Source of the DNA: Pseudarcicella sp.
GTDB taxonomy: Bacteria > Bacteroidota > Bacteroidia > Cytophagales > Spirosomataceae
Assembly (NCBI GenBank): GCA_017988135.1
Contig: JAGNSI010000002.1
Location: 1 to 46,963 of the forward strand
Reading direction: 5' to 3'
DNA: 46,963 bases
Part shown: positions 34,254 to 42,629 of the stretch, one piece after another
Layout of the letters: every line of letters begins with the position of its first letter
How positions within the stretch are numbered: position 1 is the first letter of the stretch
The notes under the pieces: model-generated
The model's database searches: none
Seen by the model: the letters and a program-made list of their open reading frames with translations, nothing else
What the model was told of the DNA's origin: nothing
Position numbers and translations under genes: made by a program

Positions 34254-36911
34254 TTAAATCATTGTTTTACCTATTGTAATTGCTTTGGCTAGCCCAGTAA
34301 TGTCTGAGCCTCCAGCAGTAGCAAAAAATGGCTGACCACCGCCTCCGCCTTTTATTTCTTTTGCCATTTCTCGGATTATTTTGCTGGCATTCAACTGGTT
34401 TTTTTCGATTAAATTGTCCGCTATCATTACTGCTATTTGTGGTTTTTCGTCTACTATAGCTCCTAACAAACAGTATAAATCACCAATTTTTGATTTTAAT
34501 TCAAATGCTATTTGCTTCAATGCATCGGCAGTTGGCACTTCTATTACTTCGGCTATCATATTGATATCGCCTACTGATACAATTTTAGCGTATAACTTTT
34601 CTTTTGTTTCTTGTATTTTCTCTTGTTGGTATATGTCTATTTTTTTCGAAAGTGAGTTCTTTTCTTCTATCAACAAACTCACTGATTTTGATAAATCGGC
34701 GGGTTGCTTGAGCAAGTCTTTTATTTCATTCAAAAGCTGCACTTGAGTATTGAAATAGTCACGTGCATTTTGGTTGGTAAGTGCTTCTATTCTACGTACG
34801 CCTGTGGCAACAGATGTTTCACTGATGATTTTGAATAAGCCAATATTTCCTGTAGACTTTACGTGTGTACCTCCACAAAGCTCTACAGAAAAGTTTTTGT
34901 CGAATGTGATTATTCTTACAAAATCGCCATATTTTTCTCCGAAAAGTGCCATTGCTCCTCTTTCTTGAGCTTGTGCAATGGGTACATTTCTTTCTTCTTG
35001 AAGGAGTATGTTGTCTACTATTTTTTGATTTACAATGTTTTCTATAGTAGTAATTTCTTCATTGCTAAGTTTCTGAAAATGAGAGAAATCGAACCTTAAA
35101 AGACTGTCGTTTACCAACGAGCCTTTTTGGTTTACGTGTTGCCCCAATACTTGTTTCAAGGCAGCTTGCAATAGATGAGTAGAGGAATGATTGCAGTTGG
35201 TTAAAGCTCTTTTTTGAGTATTTATTTTGGCAAATACACTTACATTGCTTTGGCTGTTATGAAATATTTTTTCGAAGTTTTTGTCGGCTATTATATGCAC
35301 CGACAGGTCGTTTTCTTTTTTGGTGTCTTTTACTTCAAATATTATTTCATTGTCGCCGTCTGTCCATACTAGTGTTCCTGTGTCGCCAACTTGCCCGCCA
35401 GATTCGGCATAAAAAGGTGTTTTGTCTAGCACTACTTTGTATTGAGTGCCTTGTTTGTTTTGTATTTTTTGATATTTGACGATCTGAGCGGTAGTTTCTG
35501 TTTCTTCATAACCCACAAAAGCTACGTTTTCAAAATCTTCGTCGTATACTAACCAATCTTCTGCTGAGGTAACAGCATCTTTTTTAGATCTATTTTTTTG
35601 TATAGATAATGCTGCTTTGAAGCCTTCTTCGTCTATTTCTAAACCATTTTCTCTGGCAATAAGGGCAGTAAGGTCAGATGGAAATCCGAATGTATCGTTT
35701 AGTTCAAACACTTTTTCGCCTTCAATAATGCTAGCATTGTTTTTCTTTGTTTCTGCAATGATTATATCTAGCCTTGAAAGTCCTGTTTCGAGTGTTCTTA
35801 GAAAAGAGATTTCTTCTTCTAAAATTACTTTTTGTACAAAATCTTGTTGTGCGATGAGCTCAGGAAATACATTGTCGAACTGTGCTGCCAATAATGGTAT
35901 TAGCTGATTCAAAAACGGTTCTCTGAAGCCTAAGTAGGTGTAGCCGTATCTTACCGCACGTCTCAATATTCTCCTTATTACATAGCCTGCTTTATTGTTT
36001 GAAGGTAATTGTCCGTCGGCAATGGCAAATGCAATGGCTCTGATGTGGTCTGCTATTACTCTTAGAGAAACATCTGTCCATTTTTCTTCGCCGTATTTTT
36101 TGCCACATTTTTCACTGATAAATTGTATAGAGCCTTGAAAAACATCGGTATCGTAGTTAGATTTTTTTCCTTGAATTGCCATACACAATCTTTCGAAGCC
36201 CATTCCTGTATCTACGTGTTTGGCTGGCAAGCTTATCAGGCTTCCGTCTGCTTTGCGTTCAAATTGCATGAATACATTGTTCCAAATTTCTACCACTTGT
36301 GGATGGTCTTGGTTTACCAAAGATTTTCCAGAAACCAATTTTACTTCCTCTTCATCTCTTAAATCTACGTGTATTTCAGAGCAAGGACCACAAGGGCCAG
36401 TTTCGCCCATTTCCCAAAAATTGTCTTTTTTGTTACCTAAAATGATACGGTCTTCAGAAATCATGGTTTTCCAGATATCCCATGCTTCTTGGTCAAAAGG
36501 AACGCCATCTTTTTCATTTCCTTCAAATACCGATACATATATTCTGTCTTTGGGAAGCTTGAAAACTTCTGTAAGTAGTTCCCAAGACCATTCTAACGCT
36601 TCTTTTTTGAAATAATCGCCAAAAGACCAATTACCAAGCATCTCAAACATGGTATGGTGGTAAGTGTCAAAACCTACATCTTCTAGGTCGTTGTGTTTAC
36701 CAGATACTCTTAAACATTTTTGGGTGTCGGCTATTCGTTTGGAAGGCGGTGTTCCATTTCCTAAAAAAAAGTCTTTAAATTGAGCCATCCCAGAGTTATT
36801 AAACATCAATGTAGGGTCGTTTTTGGCAACGATTGGTGCAGAAGGCACTATAAGGTGGTTTTTAGAAGCAAAAAAATCTAGGAAATTTTGACGAATTTGT
36901 TTGGAAGTCAT
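34254..36911 (-). CDS. alaS: Alanine-tRNA ligase
   Basis: The 885-residue enzyme charges tRNA-Ala. The catalytic domain starts RQNFLDFFASKNHLIVPSAP and has NNSGMAQFKDFFLG and FEMLGNWSFGDYFKKE. The editing domain has the zinc/active-site motif HSSTHLLQAAL and CGGTH, and the C-terminal domain ends with GGGGGQPFFATAGG. All expected domains are present and length is normal. It ends just before the strong terminator and starts opposite the MerR gene across a 231-base gap. Confidence 0.98.
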   Translation of the reverse strand: MTSKQIRQNFLDFFASKNHLIVPSAPIVAKNDPTLMFNNSGMAQFKDFFLGNGTPPSKRIADTQKCLRVSGKHNDLEDVGFDTYHHTMFEMLGNWSFGDYFKKEALEWSWELLTEVFKLPKDRIYVSVFEGNEKDGVPFDQEAWDIWKTMISEDRIILGNKKDNFWEMGETGPCGPCSEIHVDLRDEEEVKLVSGKSLVNQDHPQVVEIWNNVFMQFERKADGSLISLPAKHVDTGMGFERLCMAIQGKKSNYDTDVFQGSIQFISEKCGKKYGEEKWTDVSLRVIADHIRAIAFAIADGQLPSNNKAGYVIRRILRRAVRYGYTYLGFREPFLNQLIPLLAAQFDNVFPELIAQQDFVQKVILEEEISFLRTLETGLSRLDIIIAETKKNNASIIEGEKVFELNDTFGFPSDLTALIARENGLEIDEEGFKAALSIQKNRSKKDAVTSAEDWLVYDEDFENVAFVGYEETETTAQIVKYQKIQNKQGTQYKVVLDKTPFYAESGGQVGDTGTLVWTDGDNEIIFEVKDTKKENDLSVHIIADKNFEKIFHNSQSNVSVFAKINTQKRALTNCNHSSTHLLQAALKQVLGQHVNQKGSLVNDSLLRFDFSHFQKLSNEEITTIENIVNQKIVDNILLQEERNVPIAQAQERGAMALFGEKYGDFVRIITFDKNFSVELCGGTHVKSTGNIGLFKIISETSVATGVRRIEALTNQNARDYFNTQVQLLNEIKDLLKQPADLSKSVSLLIEEKNSLSKKIDIYQQEKIQETKEKLYAKIVSVGDINMIAEVIEVPTADALKQIAFELKSKIGDLYCLLGAIVDEKPQIAVMIADNLIEKNQLNASKIIREMAKEIKGGGGGQPFFATAGGSDITGLAKAITIGKTMI

Positions 36912-37142
36912 TGTGAAATTTAAATTTATTGTAATAGCTTTTAAACTTTTTTGAGTTTAATATTCTGCTAATCTTGTTTTTAGGATTTTGTAAATATTCT
37001 TAATTTTTTGATTAAAAAATGTTCTACAAAAGTTTATAGCTATTGATTTTTGTACAAATTTACTCATTTTTATTTCTGATTATTCATCATTTTAGCTTTA
37101 TATTCGGTATAGTATTGGTAAAATATATTTTTATATAGATTA

Positions 37143-37508
37143 ATGGAATTAAAGAAAAATTATTATACTATCAGCGAAGTGGCTGATTTGTATGGTATTA
37201 ATATATCTAAATTGCGTTTTTGGGAAGAAAATTTTCCGTCGCTGAAACCAGATAGAGATAGGGCAGGAGATAGGAAGTATAATAAAGAAGAGGTTTTGCA
37301 TGTAGGATTGATAAAAAAATTATTGGAAGTTGAAAAATACACCTTAGAAGGAGCCAATCAGGCCATTAAACGCAAGAATAATAAGAAAAATGAGAATGCA
37401 GTAGTGTTGAAAAAATTACATAATTTAAAAGAATTTTTGGAATTTTTAAAAAAAGACTTACAAGAAACCGAGCGTTCTCAGGAACTAGATTTATCAGAAA
37501 ATTTGTGA
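37143..37508 (+). CDS. MerR-family transcriptional regulator
   Basis: The 121-residue protein has a MerR winged helix-turn-helix at residues 5-75 (YYTISEVADLYGINISKLRFWEENF, then RKYNKEEVLHVGLIKKLL) and a short Lys/Asn-rich C-terminal part. There is no effector domain or cysteine. It resembles the small MerR proteins widespread in Bacteroidota. A TATATTCG box (37099-37106) upstream may be its -7 element, with no clear -33. Target genes unknown. The acidic protein gene follows after 83 bases with its own promoter-like box. Confidence 0.92.
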   Translation: MELKKNYYTISEVADLYGINISKLRFWEENFPSLKPDRDRAGDRKYNKEEVLHVGLIKKLLEVEKYTLEGANQAIKRKNNKKNENAVVLKKLHNLKEFLEFLKKDLQETERSQELDLSENL

Positions 37509-37549
37509 TAATATTTTAGGTGAAAACGACTTTTTATTGATTTATCTTT

Positions 37550-37557
37550 TAATTTTG
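37550..37557 (+). promoter_or_regulatory. Candidate -7 box of the conserved acidic protein gene
   Basis: TAATTTTG at 37550-37557 is the same octamer as in the candidate promoter at 456-463. It stands 34 bases before the ATG at 37592. A clear TTG at the expected -33 distance is missing, since the nearest TTG is only 11 bases upstream. Confidence 0.3.
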
Positions 37558-37591
37558 CTTTTACTAAAACAAAGCTAATTTTAATACAAGA

Positions 37592-37996
37592 ATGGATTTA
37601 CAAAAACTAGATGACGCCCTTTTAGGTGTTTTTGAAAAAAGAGTAGAACTTAGTCAAATGACTTACGATAACAAGAATTACGACGACGTAGAAGAGGAAT
37701 TACATGATTTGGAGGATGACTTCAATGATATGTATGGAGACTTTTTAGAAAAAGCTTTGATGGAAGTTCACAGAGAATATTGCTCTGAGTCTGATGTACT
37801 GTTGCCTACTGCATATATTCCTAAAAAATATATCATCAAAGAAGATGGGTCTGTAGAGGCCGAGAAAAAAGAAGGAGTAGTTGTAGAGCTAGACGAAGAT
37901 CCTGCTGCCAATGCACGTTTGATGCTTTTGCCAAGTCCTACTAAGATAGTATTAATGGCTGGTAAAAATTCTAGAACGGTTTGGAAAGCAGTTTAA
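37592..37996 (+). CDS. Conserved acidic protein of unknown function
   Basis: The 134-residue protein has an N-terminal acidic helical half (to about residue 70, with DDVEEELHDLEDDFNDMYGD). A beta-rich C-terminal half follows, starting ILLPTAY-like VLLPTAYIPKKYI and ending NARLMLLPSPTKIVLMAGKN. It is soluble, with no signal peptide. Its charge pattern and well-formed codons argue for a real gene. I do not recognise the family with confidence, though similar proteins seem widespread in Bacteroidota. It ends eight bases before the end of hemF on the other strand, with no obvious terminator between them. Confidence 0.8.
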   Translation: MDLQKLDDALLGVFEKRVELSQMTYDNKNYDDVEEELHDLEDDFNDMYGDFLEKALMEVHREYCSESDVLLPTAYIPKKYIIKEDGSVEAEKKEGVVVELDEDPAANARLMLLPSPTKIVLMAGKNSRTVWKAV

Positions 37997-38004
37997 TATA
38001 AGAT

Positions 38005-38898
38005 TTATATCCAGTTTATTCCCTTGACGAGCTTGCTTAAAGTATACTCTTCAGGGGAATTTTTTTGTGCTTTGTAGTCATACGTCCAGTTTGCCAATGG
38101 AGGCATACTCATTAAAATAGACTCTGTTCTTCCGTTTGTTTCTAACCCAAATTTTGTACCTCTGTCATACACCAAATTAAATTCTACATATCTACCTCTA
38201 CGCATCAATTGAAACTGTTTTTCGTTTTCTGTGTATGGTAAAGCGTTGTTTTGAGTCATAAAATGAGTGTATATTTTGGCAAAAGTATTGCCTACGTCGT
38301 ACACAAAGTCAAAAAGCTGTTCTTTAGTATGGTTTGAGTCTGGCTTGAGATAGTCAAAAAATATACCTCCTATACCTCTGGTTTCGTGACGATGTTGGTT
38401 GTAGAAATAGTCGTCGGCCCATTTTTTAAAAGTATCGTAATACGTTTTATCGTGTGCGTCACAAACATTTTTCAATGTATTATGAAAAAAAACTGCATCT
38501 TGTTCTACCACATAATGCGGTGTAAGGTCTATGCCACCTCCAAACCAAAATATACCATTGTCCATTTCGAAGTACCTTACATTCATGTGTATGATGGGTA
38601 CATGAGGATTTTTGGGATGTATAACTATAGAAACTCCAGTTGCATAAAATTTTAATTGCTCATTTAAACCCATAGAGTCTAGTAGCTTGGGGTGTAAATC
38701 TCCCCAAACGGCAGAATACATTACGCCACCTTTTTCGATGATTTTGCCTTTTTGAATCACCTTTGAAATACCACCACCGCCTTCTGAGCGCTCCCAAATG
38801 TCAGTACTGAAAGTTTCTAAGGTGTCTGTTTTTTCTAAAGCATTACAGATATTGTTTTGTAATTCTTTGAAACGTTCTGATATTTCTAACTTAGTCAT
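38005..38898 (-). CDS. hemF: Oxygen-dependent coproporphyrinogen III oxidase
   Basis: The 297-residue enzyme decarboxylates two propionates of coproporphyrinogen III to make protoporphyrinogen IX, using O2. It shows the family segments WERSEGGGGISKVIQKGKI, EKGGVMYSAVWGDLHP, IIHMNVRYFEMDNGIFWFGGG, IDLTPHYV, RGIGGIFFDYL, RRGRYVEFNLVYDRGTKFGL and TESILMSMPPLANW. The oxygen dependence suggests an aerobic or microaerobic lifestyle. Its start lies two bases before the end of the PBP gene, so hemF is probably the second gene of a PBP-hemF transcript. Confidence 0.97.
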   Translation of the reverse strand: MTKLEISERFKELQNNICNALEKTDTLETFSTDIWERSEGGGGISKVIQKGKIIEKGGVMYSAVWGDLHPKLLDSMGLNEQLKFYATGVSIVIHPKNPHVPIIHMNVRYFEMDNGIFWFGGGIDLTPHYVVEQDAVFFHNTLKNVCDAHDKTYYDTFKKWADDYFYNQHRHETRGIGGIFFDYLKPDSNHTKEQLFDFVYDVGNTFAKIYTHFMTQNNALPYTENEKQFQLMRRGRYVEFNLVYDRGTKFGLETNGRTESILMSMPPLANWTYDYKAQKNSPEEYTLSKLVKGINWI

Positions 38899-38900
38899 CT

Positions 38901-41486
38901 TTATCTGTTGGTATCGGCTGTTGGAGTTGTGGTTTTCATTTCGTCTTCTGCTCTGAGTACGGAGTCTATGTTCAGATTAGAAGCTGACTTGTATGGTCTG
39001 TTTCCTGAATTATTACCACCGGCATTTCTAATACAATTTATATAGTCTTTGCCTATAGTATTTTTGTCTAATGGCTCAAAAGTTTTAGGATGATATTGCG
39101 AAAGCATCGGATTCTGAATGTTTTTAACCATATATCGTGCAAAAAGTGGTAAGGCAGTTTTAGAGCCTTCTCCGTAAGCACCACTTCTGAAGTGAATACA
39201 CCTGTCGTCGCCACCTACCCATACACCTGTTACTAAGTTATGTGTAAGACCCATGTACCAACCATCTGAATGGTTAGACGTAGTTCCAGTTTTTCCAGCA
39301 AATTTCGAAGGTTTTCCGTCTGCAAATAGCTCTGGGAAAGACCATAAGTTTTGCGATGTGCCGCCTTGTTCTTCCATGCCGCCTTGTAGCATCCATCGCA
39401 TCAATTGGGCTGACTCTGGTTTTATGGCTTCTCGTCTTTTAGGTGTAAATGTATAAAGTACTTTATTGTTTCTATCTTTTATTTCTGTCACTAATATTGG
39501 TTCTGTATGGATACCACTATTTAAGAATACACCATATGCTGCTACCATTTCATATAAAGATACTTCATTTGAGCCTAAGCCTATCGAAGCTACTGGAGCC
39601 AACGGGCTTTTTATTCCCATTAGTTTAGCATAGTATACAACACTGTCTGGAGTTACTTCGTTGGTCAATTTTGCAGCGATAGAATTGACAGATTTTGCCA
39701 TTGCTTGCCTAAGATTATATGTGCGATAGCTAAATCTGCCGTCGGCATTGGTAGGTCGCCATATTTTGTCTTCTTTGTTTTCTCTGTATTTTAGTTCAAA
39801 GGGTTCGTCACGTCTTTCGTCGCAAGGACTCATGTTTCTAGGTCCATCTATTGCAGTGGTATATACAAAAGGCTTAAAGGTAGAACCTGGCTGACGTTTA
39901 CCTTGTCTTACGTGATCATATTTGAAGTACTTGAAATTTAATCCACCTACCCAAGCTTTTATTTCTCCTGTAAACGGATCCATCGACATCAAGCCAGCTT
40001 GTAGTAGTTTTTTGTAATAAAGTAAAGAGTCGTATGAGCTCATTTCCATTTTTACTTCGCCACTTAAGTCTCTTGAATATACCCACATTTTCTTTTTCTT
40101 GTTTTTGAAAATGTACCAAGCAGAGTCTGGATTATTTTTGTATTTTTTTATCAAACCCTTAAAATAGTCGGTTCTTTTGGCAACTGTATCTATAAAATTA
40201 GGTATTTCTACGCCATGCTCATCTATCCAAGGGTTGCGACCTTTCCAGTGGTTATCGAAAGCTCTTTGTAACGATTGCATACCTTCGCTGATTGCCGATT
40301 CTGCATTTATCTGCATGCGTGAGTCTATAGATGTAATTATTTTAAGACCATCTCTGTATAGGTCTAGTTCTATATTGTTTTGTTCTGCCCAGTCTTTTAT
40401 GTATTTTGAAAGAGCGGTTTTGAAATAATTGCCATTACCGTCATACGGTGATTCGTCATTAATTTTAAGTGCAATTGGCAATGTAGATATAGAATCGTAC
40501 TCAGCTTGCTTTAGGTATTTGTATTTTACCATTTGCCTGAGTACAGTATTGCGTCTTTCAAAAGATTTGTCGTAATTTTTACGTGGATTGTAGGTTGAAG
40601 TGGCTTTTTGAATGCCCACTAGTACAGCAGCTTCTTGCACTGACAATTTATCTGGTGTGGTGTTGAAATAGCTTTTGGCGGCTACTTTTAGCCCAAATGT
40701 ATTGTTGCCATAGTCTACTGTGTTGAGATACCAGAGGATGATTTCGTCTTTAGAATAATATTTTTCTAGCTTAATAGCCGTTATCCATTCTTTCGTTTTA
40801 ATAATAAATTTGCTGAGCCCAGGTATATAGCCTAATAATCCTTTTTTCTGTATGCCTTCTTTGGTTCTTATTTTATATAAATTTTTAGCTAATTGTTGGG
40901 TTATGGTACTTCCGCCACCACGTTCGCCTCCTTTAAGCAAACCTATTGCTACGCCTGCCAAACTTTTGAAATCGATACCTGCATGCTGGTAAAATCTTGA
41001 ATCTTCTGTGGCGACTAAAGCGGCTACAATATTTGGCGATAAATCTTGGTAATCTTTTACGGGTGTACGATTTTCAAGGAAATATTTACCTAACAATACA
41101 CCGTCTTGAGAGTATATTTCAGACGATTGTGAGAGCTTTGGATTTTGCAGTTCATCTACAGACGGCATTTCGCCAGTAAGCCATAAAAAGTTGTTCTGAA
41201 TAGTAAAAACATAAAAAATTGCTCCAATTATAATAGAAGTAAAGCAATTCCATAAAAACCTTATTTGAGAATATTTTGGGGAGTTTTTATCAACTATACT
41301 ATTTACTTTTTCATCGAAATTCTTTTGTTTTTCAGCAATACTGCTGGCTATTGCATTGTATTTTGTTTTTCCGAGAATAAAAGGAGCTGTTTTCTTTAAA
41401 ATAAATACTATAATTTTATAAATCAACTTTGGTATAAAAGTGAAAGTACCTAAAATAAATTTTATAACAGAAACTACTATGTTCAT
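38901..41486 (-). CDS. Class A penicillin-binding protein (PBP1A-type transglycosylase/transpeptidase)
   Basis: The frame is open from a TTG at 41504, but I choose the ATG at 41486 (MNIVVSVIK), giving 861 residues. There is a cytoplasmic N-terminal part with hydrophobic segments and a transmembrane helix near 85-105. The GT51 domain (about 140-310) shows ATEDSRFYQHAGIDFKSLAG, with the catalytic Glu, and GGSTITQQLAKNLY. The transpeptidase domain shows RQPGSTFKPFVYT (Ser-x2-Lys), KSVNSIAAK (Ser-x-Asn) and FAGKTGTTSNHSDGWY (Lys-Thr-Gly). It polymerises and cross-links peptidoglycan. The disordered C-terminus is Asn/Ser/Thr-rich. hemF follows after two bases. Confidence 0.95.
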   Translation of the reverse strand: MNIVVSVIKFILGTFTFIPKLIYKIIVFILKKTAPFILGKTKYNAIASSIAEKQKNFDEKVNSIVDKNSPKYSQIRFLWNCFTSIIIGAIFYVFTIQNNFLWLTGEMPSVDELQNPKLSQSSEIYSQDGVLLGKYFLENRTPVKDYQDLSPNIVAALVATEDSRFYQHAGIDFKSLAGVAIGLLKGGERGGGSTITQQLAKNLYKIRTKEGIQKKGLLGYIPGLSKFIIKTKEWITAIKLEKYYSKDEIILWYLNTVDYGNNTFGLKVAAKSYFNTTPDKLSVQEAAVLVGIQKATSTYNPRKNYDKSFERRNTVLRQMVKYKYLKQAEYDSISTLPIALKINDESPYDGNGNYFKTALSKYIKDWAEQNNIELDLYRDGLKIITSIDSRMQINAESAISEGMQSLQRAFDNHWKGRNPWIDEHGVEIPNFIDTVAKRTDYFKGLIKKYKNNPDSAWYIFKNKKKKMWVYSRDLSGEVKMEMSSYDSLLYYKKLLQAGLMSMDPFTGEIKAWVGGLNFKYFKYDHVRQGKRQPGSTFKPFVYTTAIDGPRNMSPCDERRDEPFELKYRENKEDKIWRPTNADGRFSYRTYNLRQAMAKSVNSIAAKLTNEVTPDSVVYYAKLMGIKSPLAPVASIGLGSNEVSLYEMVAAYGVFLNSGIHTEPILVTEIKDRNNKVLYTFTPKRREAIKPESAQLMRWMLQGGMEEQGGTSQNLWSFPELFADGKPSKFAGKTGTTSNHSDGWYMGLTHNLVTGVWVGGDDRCIHFRSGAYGEGSKTALPLFARYMVKNIQNPMLSQYHPKTFEPLDKNTIGKDYINCIRNAGGNNSGNRPYKSASNLNIDSVLRAEDEMKTTTPTADTNR

Positions 41487-41985
41487 ATCGAATCGAAAAT
41501 ACAAGGTTGATGCTTTTTATATTTGTAATAATACGTATAAAAAACGATAAGCTTTGTTGGCTATGGGAAAAAAACTACAATAAAATTAGTGTAAAATTAA
41601 TCGAATTACTTAATAAAAAAATGTTGTTTTCAGTGAAAACAACATTTTAATGAAATCTAACCACTAATTTCTAATTTTAATATTTATATACGATCAAATT
41701 GTTTTAAAAATTTAAAACTCATTTTGCTCGTAAGTAGTAAACGTAAAGAATTGTTTTTTAGTACTTTGTATGTAAATTTTTATTGTTAATAATGAAAATT
41801 GCAAGGGGATGAATCATGGGTTTTAGGATTAAAGAGAATATTATAAAGACTAATCAGGGTATAAATATCGCATATTTAATAATTGCTATATGTTATTTTG
41901 TGAATCTTCAAAATTAGCTACTAACGTAAACTTTCTAAATGAAAACAATGATTGATAGAGTGTTTTTTTTATTGTAAAAGATAAA
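41487..41985. other. Divergent spacer between the PBP and SRPBCC genes
   Basis: About 500 AT-rich bases. It holds one strong hairpin (41617-41649, listed separately) and a 33-codon frame at 41816-41917 (MGFRIKENIIKTNQGINIAY then a short hydrophobic end). An AAGGGG lies 10 or so bases before that ATG. The frame could be a small membrane peptide but is short enough to be chance. I see nothing else. Confidence 0.45.
41617..41649. terminator. Orphan terminator-like hairpin
   Basis: AAAAATGTTGTTTTC (41617-41631) pairs with GAAAACAACATTTT (41635-41648) around a 3-base loop, with A and T runs at the two ends. No recognised gene ends here on either strand, since both neighbours start away from it. 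It may end an unseen small RNA or be left from a lost gene. Confidence 0.5.
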
Positions 41986-42447
41986 ATGCTAAATTTTAAC
42001 AATTTTATGGGATGCTCAGAGTATGTGACAATTTTAGTATCTGTAGATTTAGAATCTAAATCAGGAGAATTTATTTTTGAAAGAATATTTAAAATTGAAG
42101 ATTATAGTGATTGGTGGCATTTGCCGGTTACTGTGATAGACTTTGATAATCGTATTTTGAAATTCACGCCAATTCCATTTATTGAAATTTTTTGGAAACA
42201 ACGATATGATGCATCTTCAAAAGAAATTATTTGTGACTATATAAAAGGACCTTTAGTAGGTTTTGGTATTTGGCAAATAAGCGTAGATAACAACTCAAAC
42301 AAAATGTCAATTTCTTATGAGATAAAAGTTAAAGGGATAAATATGATTTTTGATATGCTATTGAGAACTTTCATTTTTAAATACAAACACTCAAAAGACA
42401 TTTTGAGAATTATTCAAAAAGCTTCTGAGTCAAATACAATTGTTTGA
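41986..42447 (+). CDS. SRPBCC/START-like domain protein
   Basis: The 153-residue soluble protein has the helix-grip pattern of polyketide-cyclase/START-like proteins. A central strand pair reads ILKFTPIPFIEIFWKQRYDA, then CDYIKGPLVGFGIWQIS, and a long C-terminal helix MLLRTFIFKYKHSKDILRII follows. No catalytic residues are evident. The assignment rests on fold-like pattern only, and the ligand is unknown. The first residues up to MGCSEY may not be part of the domain. The gene ends before a bidirectional terminator. Confidence 0.5.
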   Translation: MLNFNNFMGCSEYVTILVSVDLESKSGEFIFERIFKIEDYSDWWHLPVTVIDFDNRILKFTPIPFIEIFWKQRYDASSKEIICDYIKGPLVGFGIWQISVDNNSNKMSISYEIKVKGINMIFDMLLRTFIFKYKHSKDILRIIQKASESNTIV

Positions 42448-42564
42448 AATTTAATAATTGCAGACTTTTTTATTTTATCTACCAATCACTTTAGAAGTAC
42501 TGTTTTTGATAAATTTGAATATTGAAGGAATAACTTATTCTTTATAATTTTTTGTAAATATTGT

Positions 42565-42606
42565 AATACATTGGCAATAGCTAACGATATTGCCAATGTA
42601 TTTTTT
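42565..42606. terminator. Bidirectional terminator between the SRPBCC and GH49-like genes
   Basis: A perfect 15-bp stem (42565-42579 with 42588-42602) has an 8-base loop, followed by six or more T on the plus strand and A-rich sequence on the other side. Both converging genes end next to it. Confidence 0.88.
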
Positions 42607-42629
42607 GTATTGAATTCAAAAACCAACTA

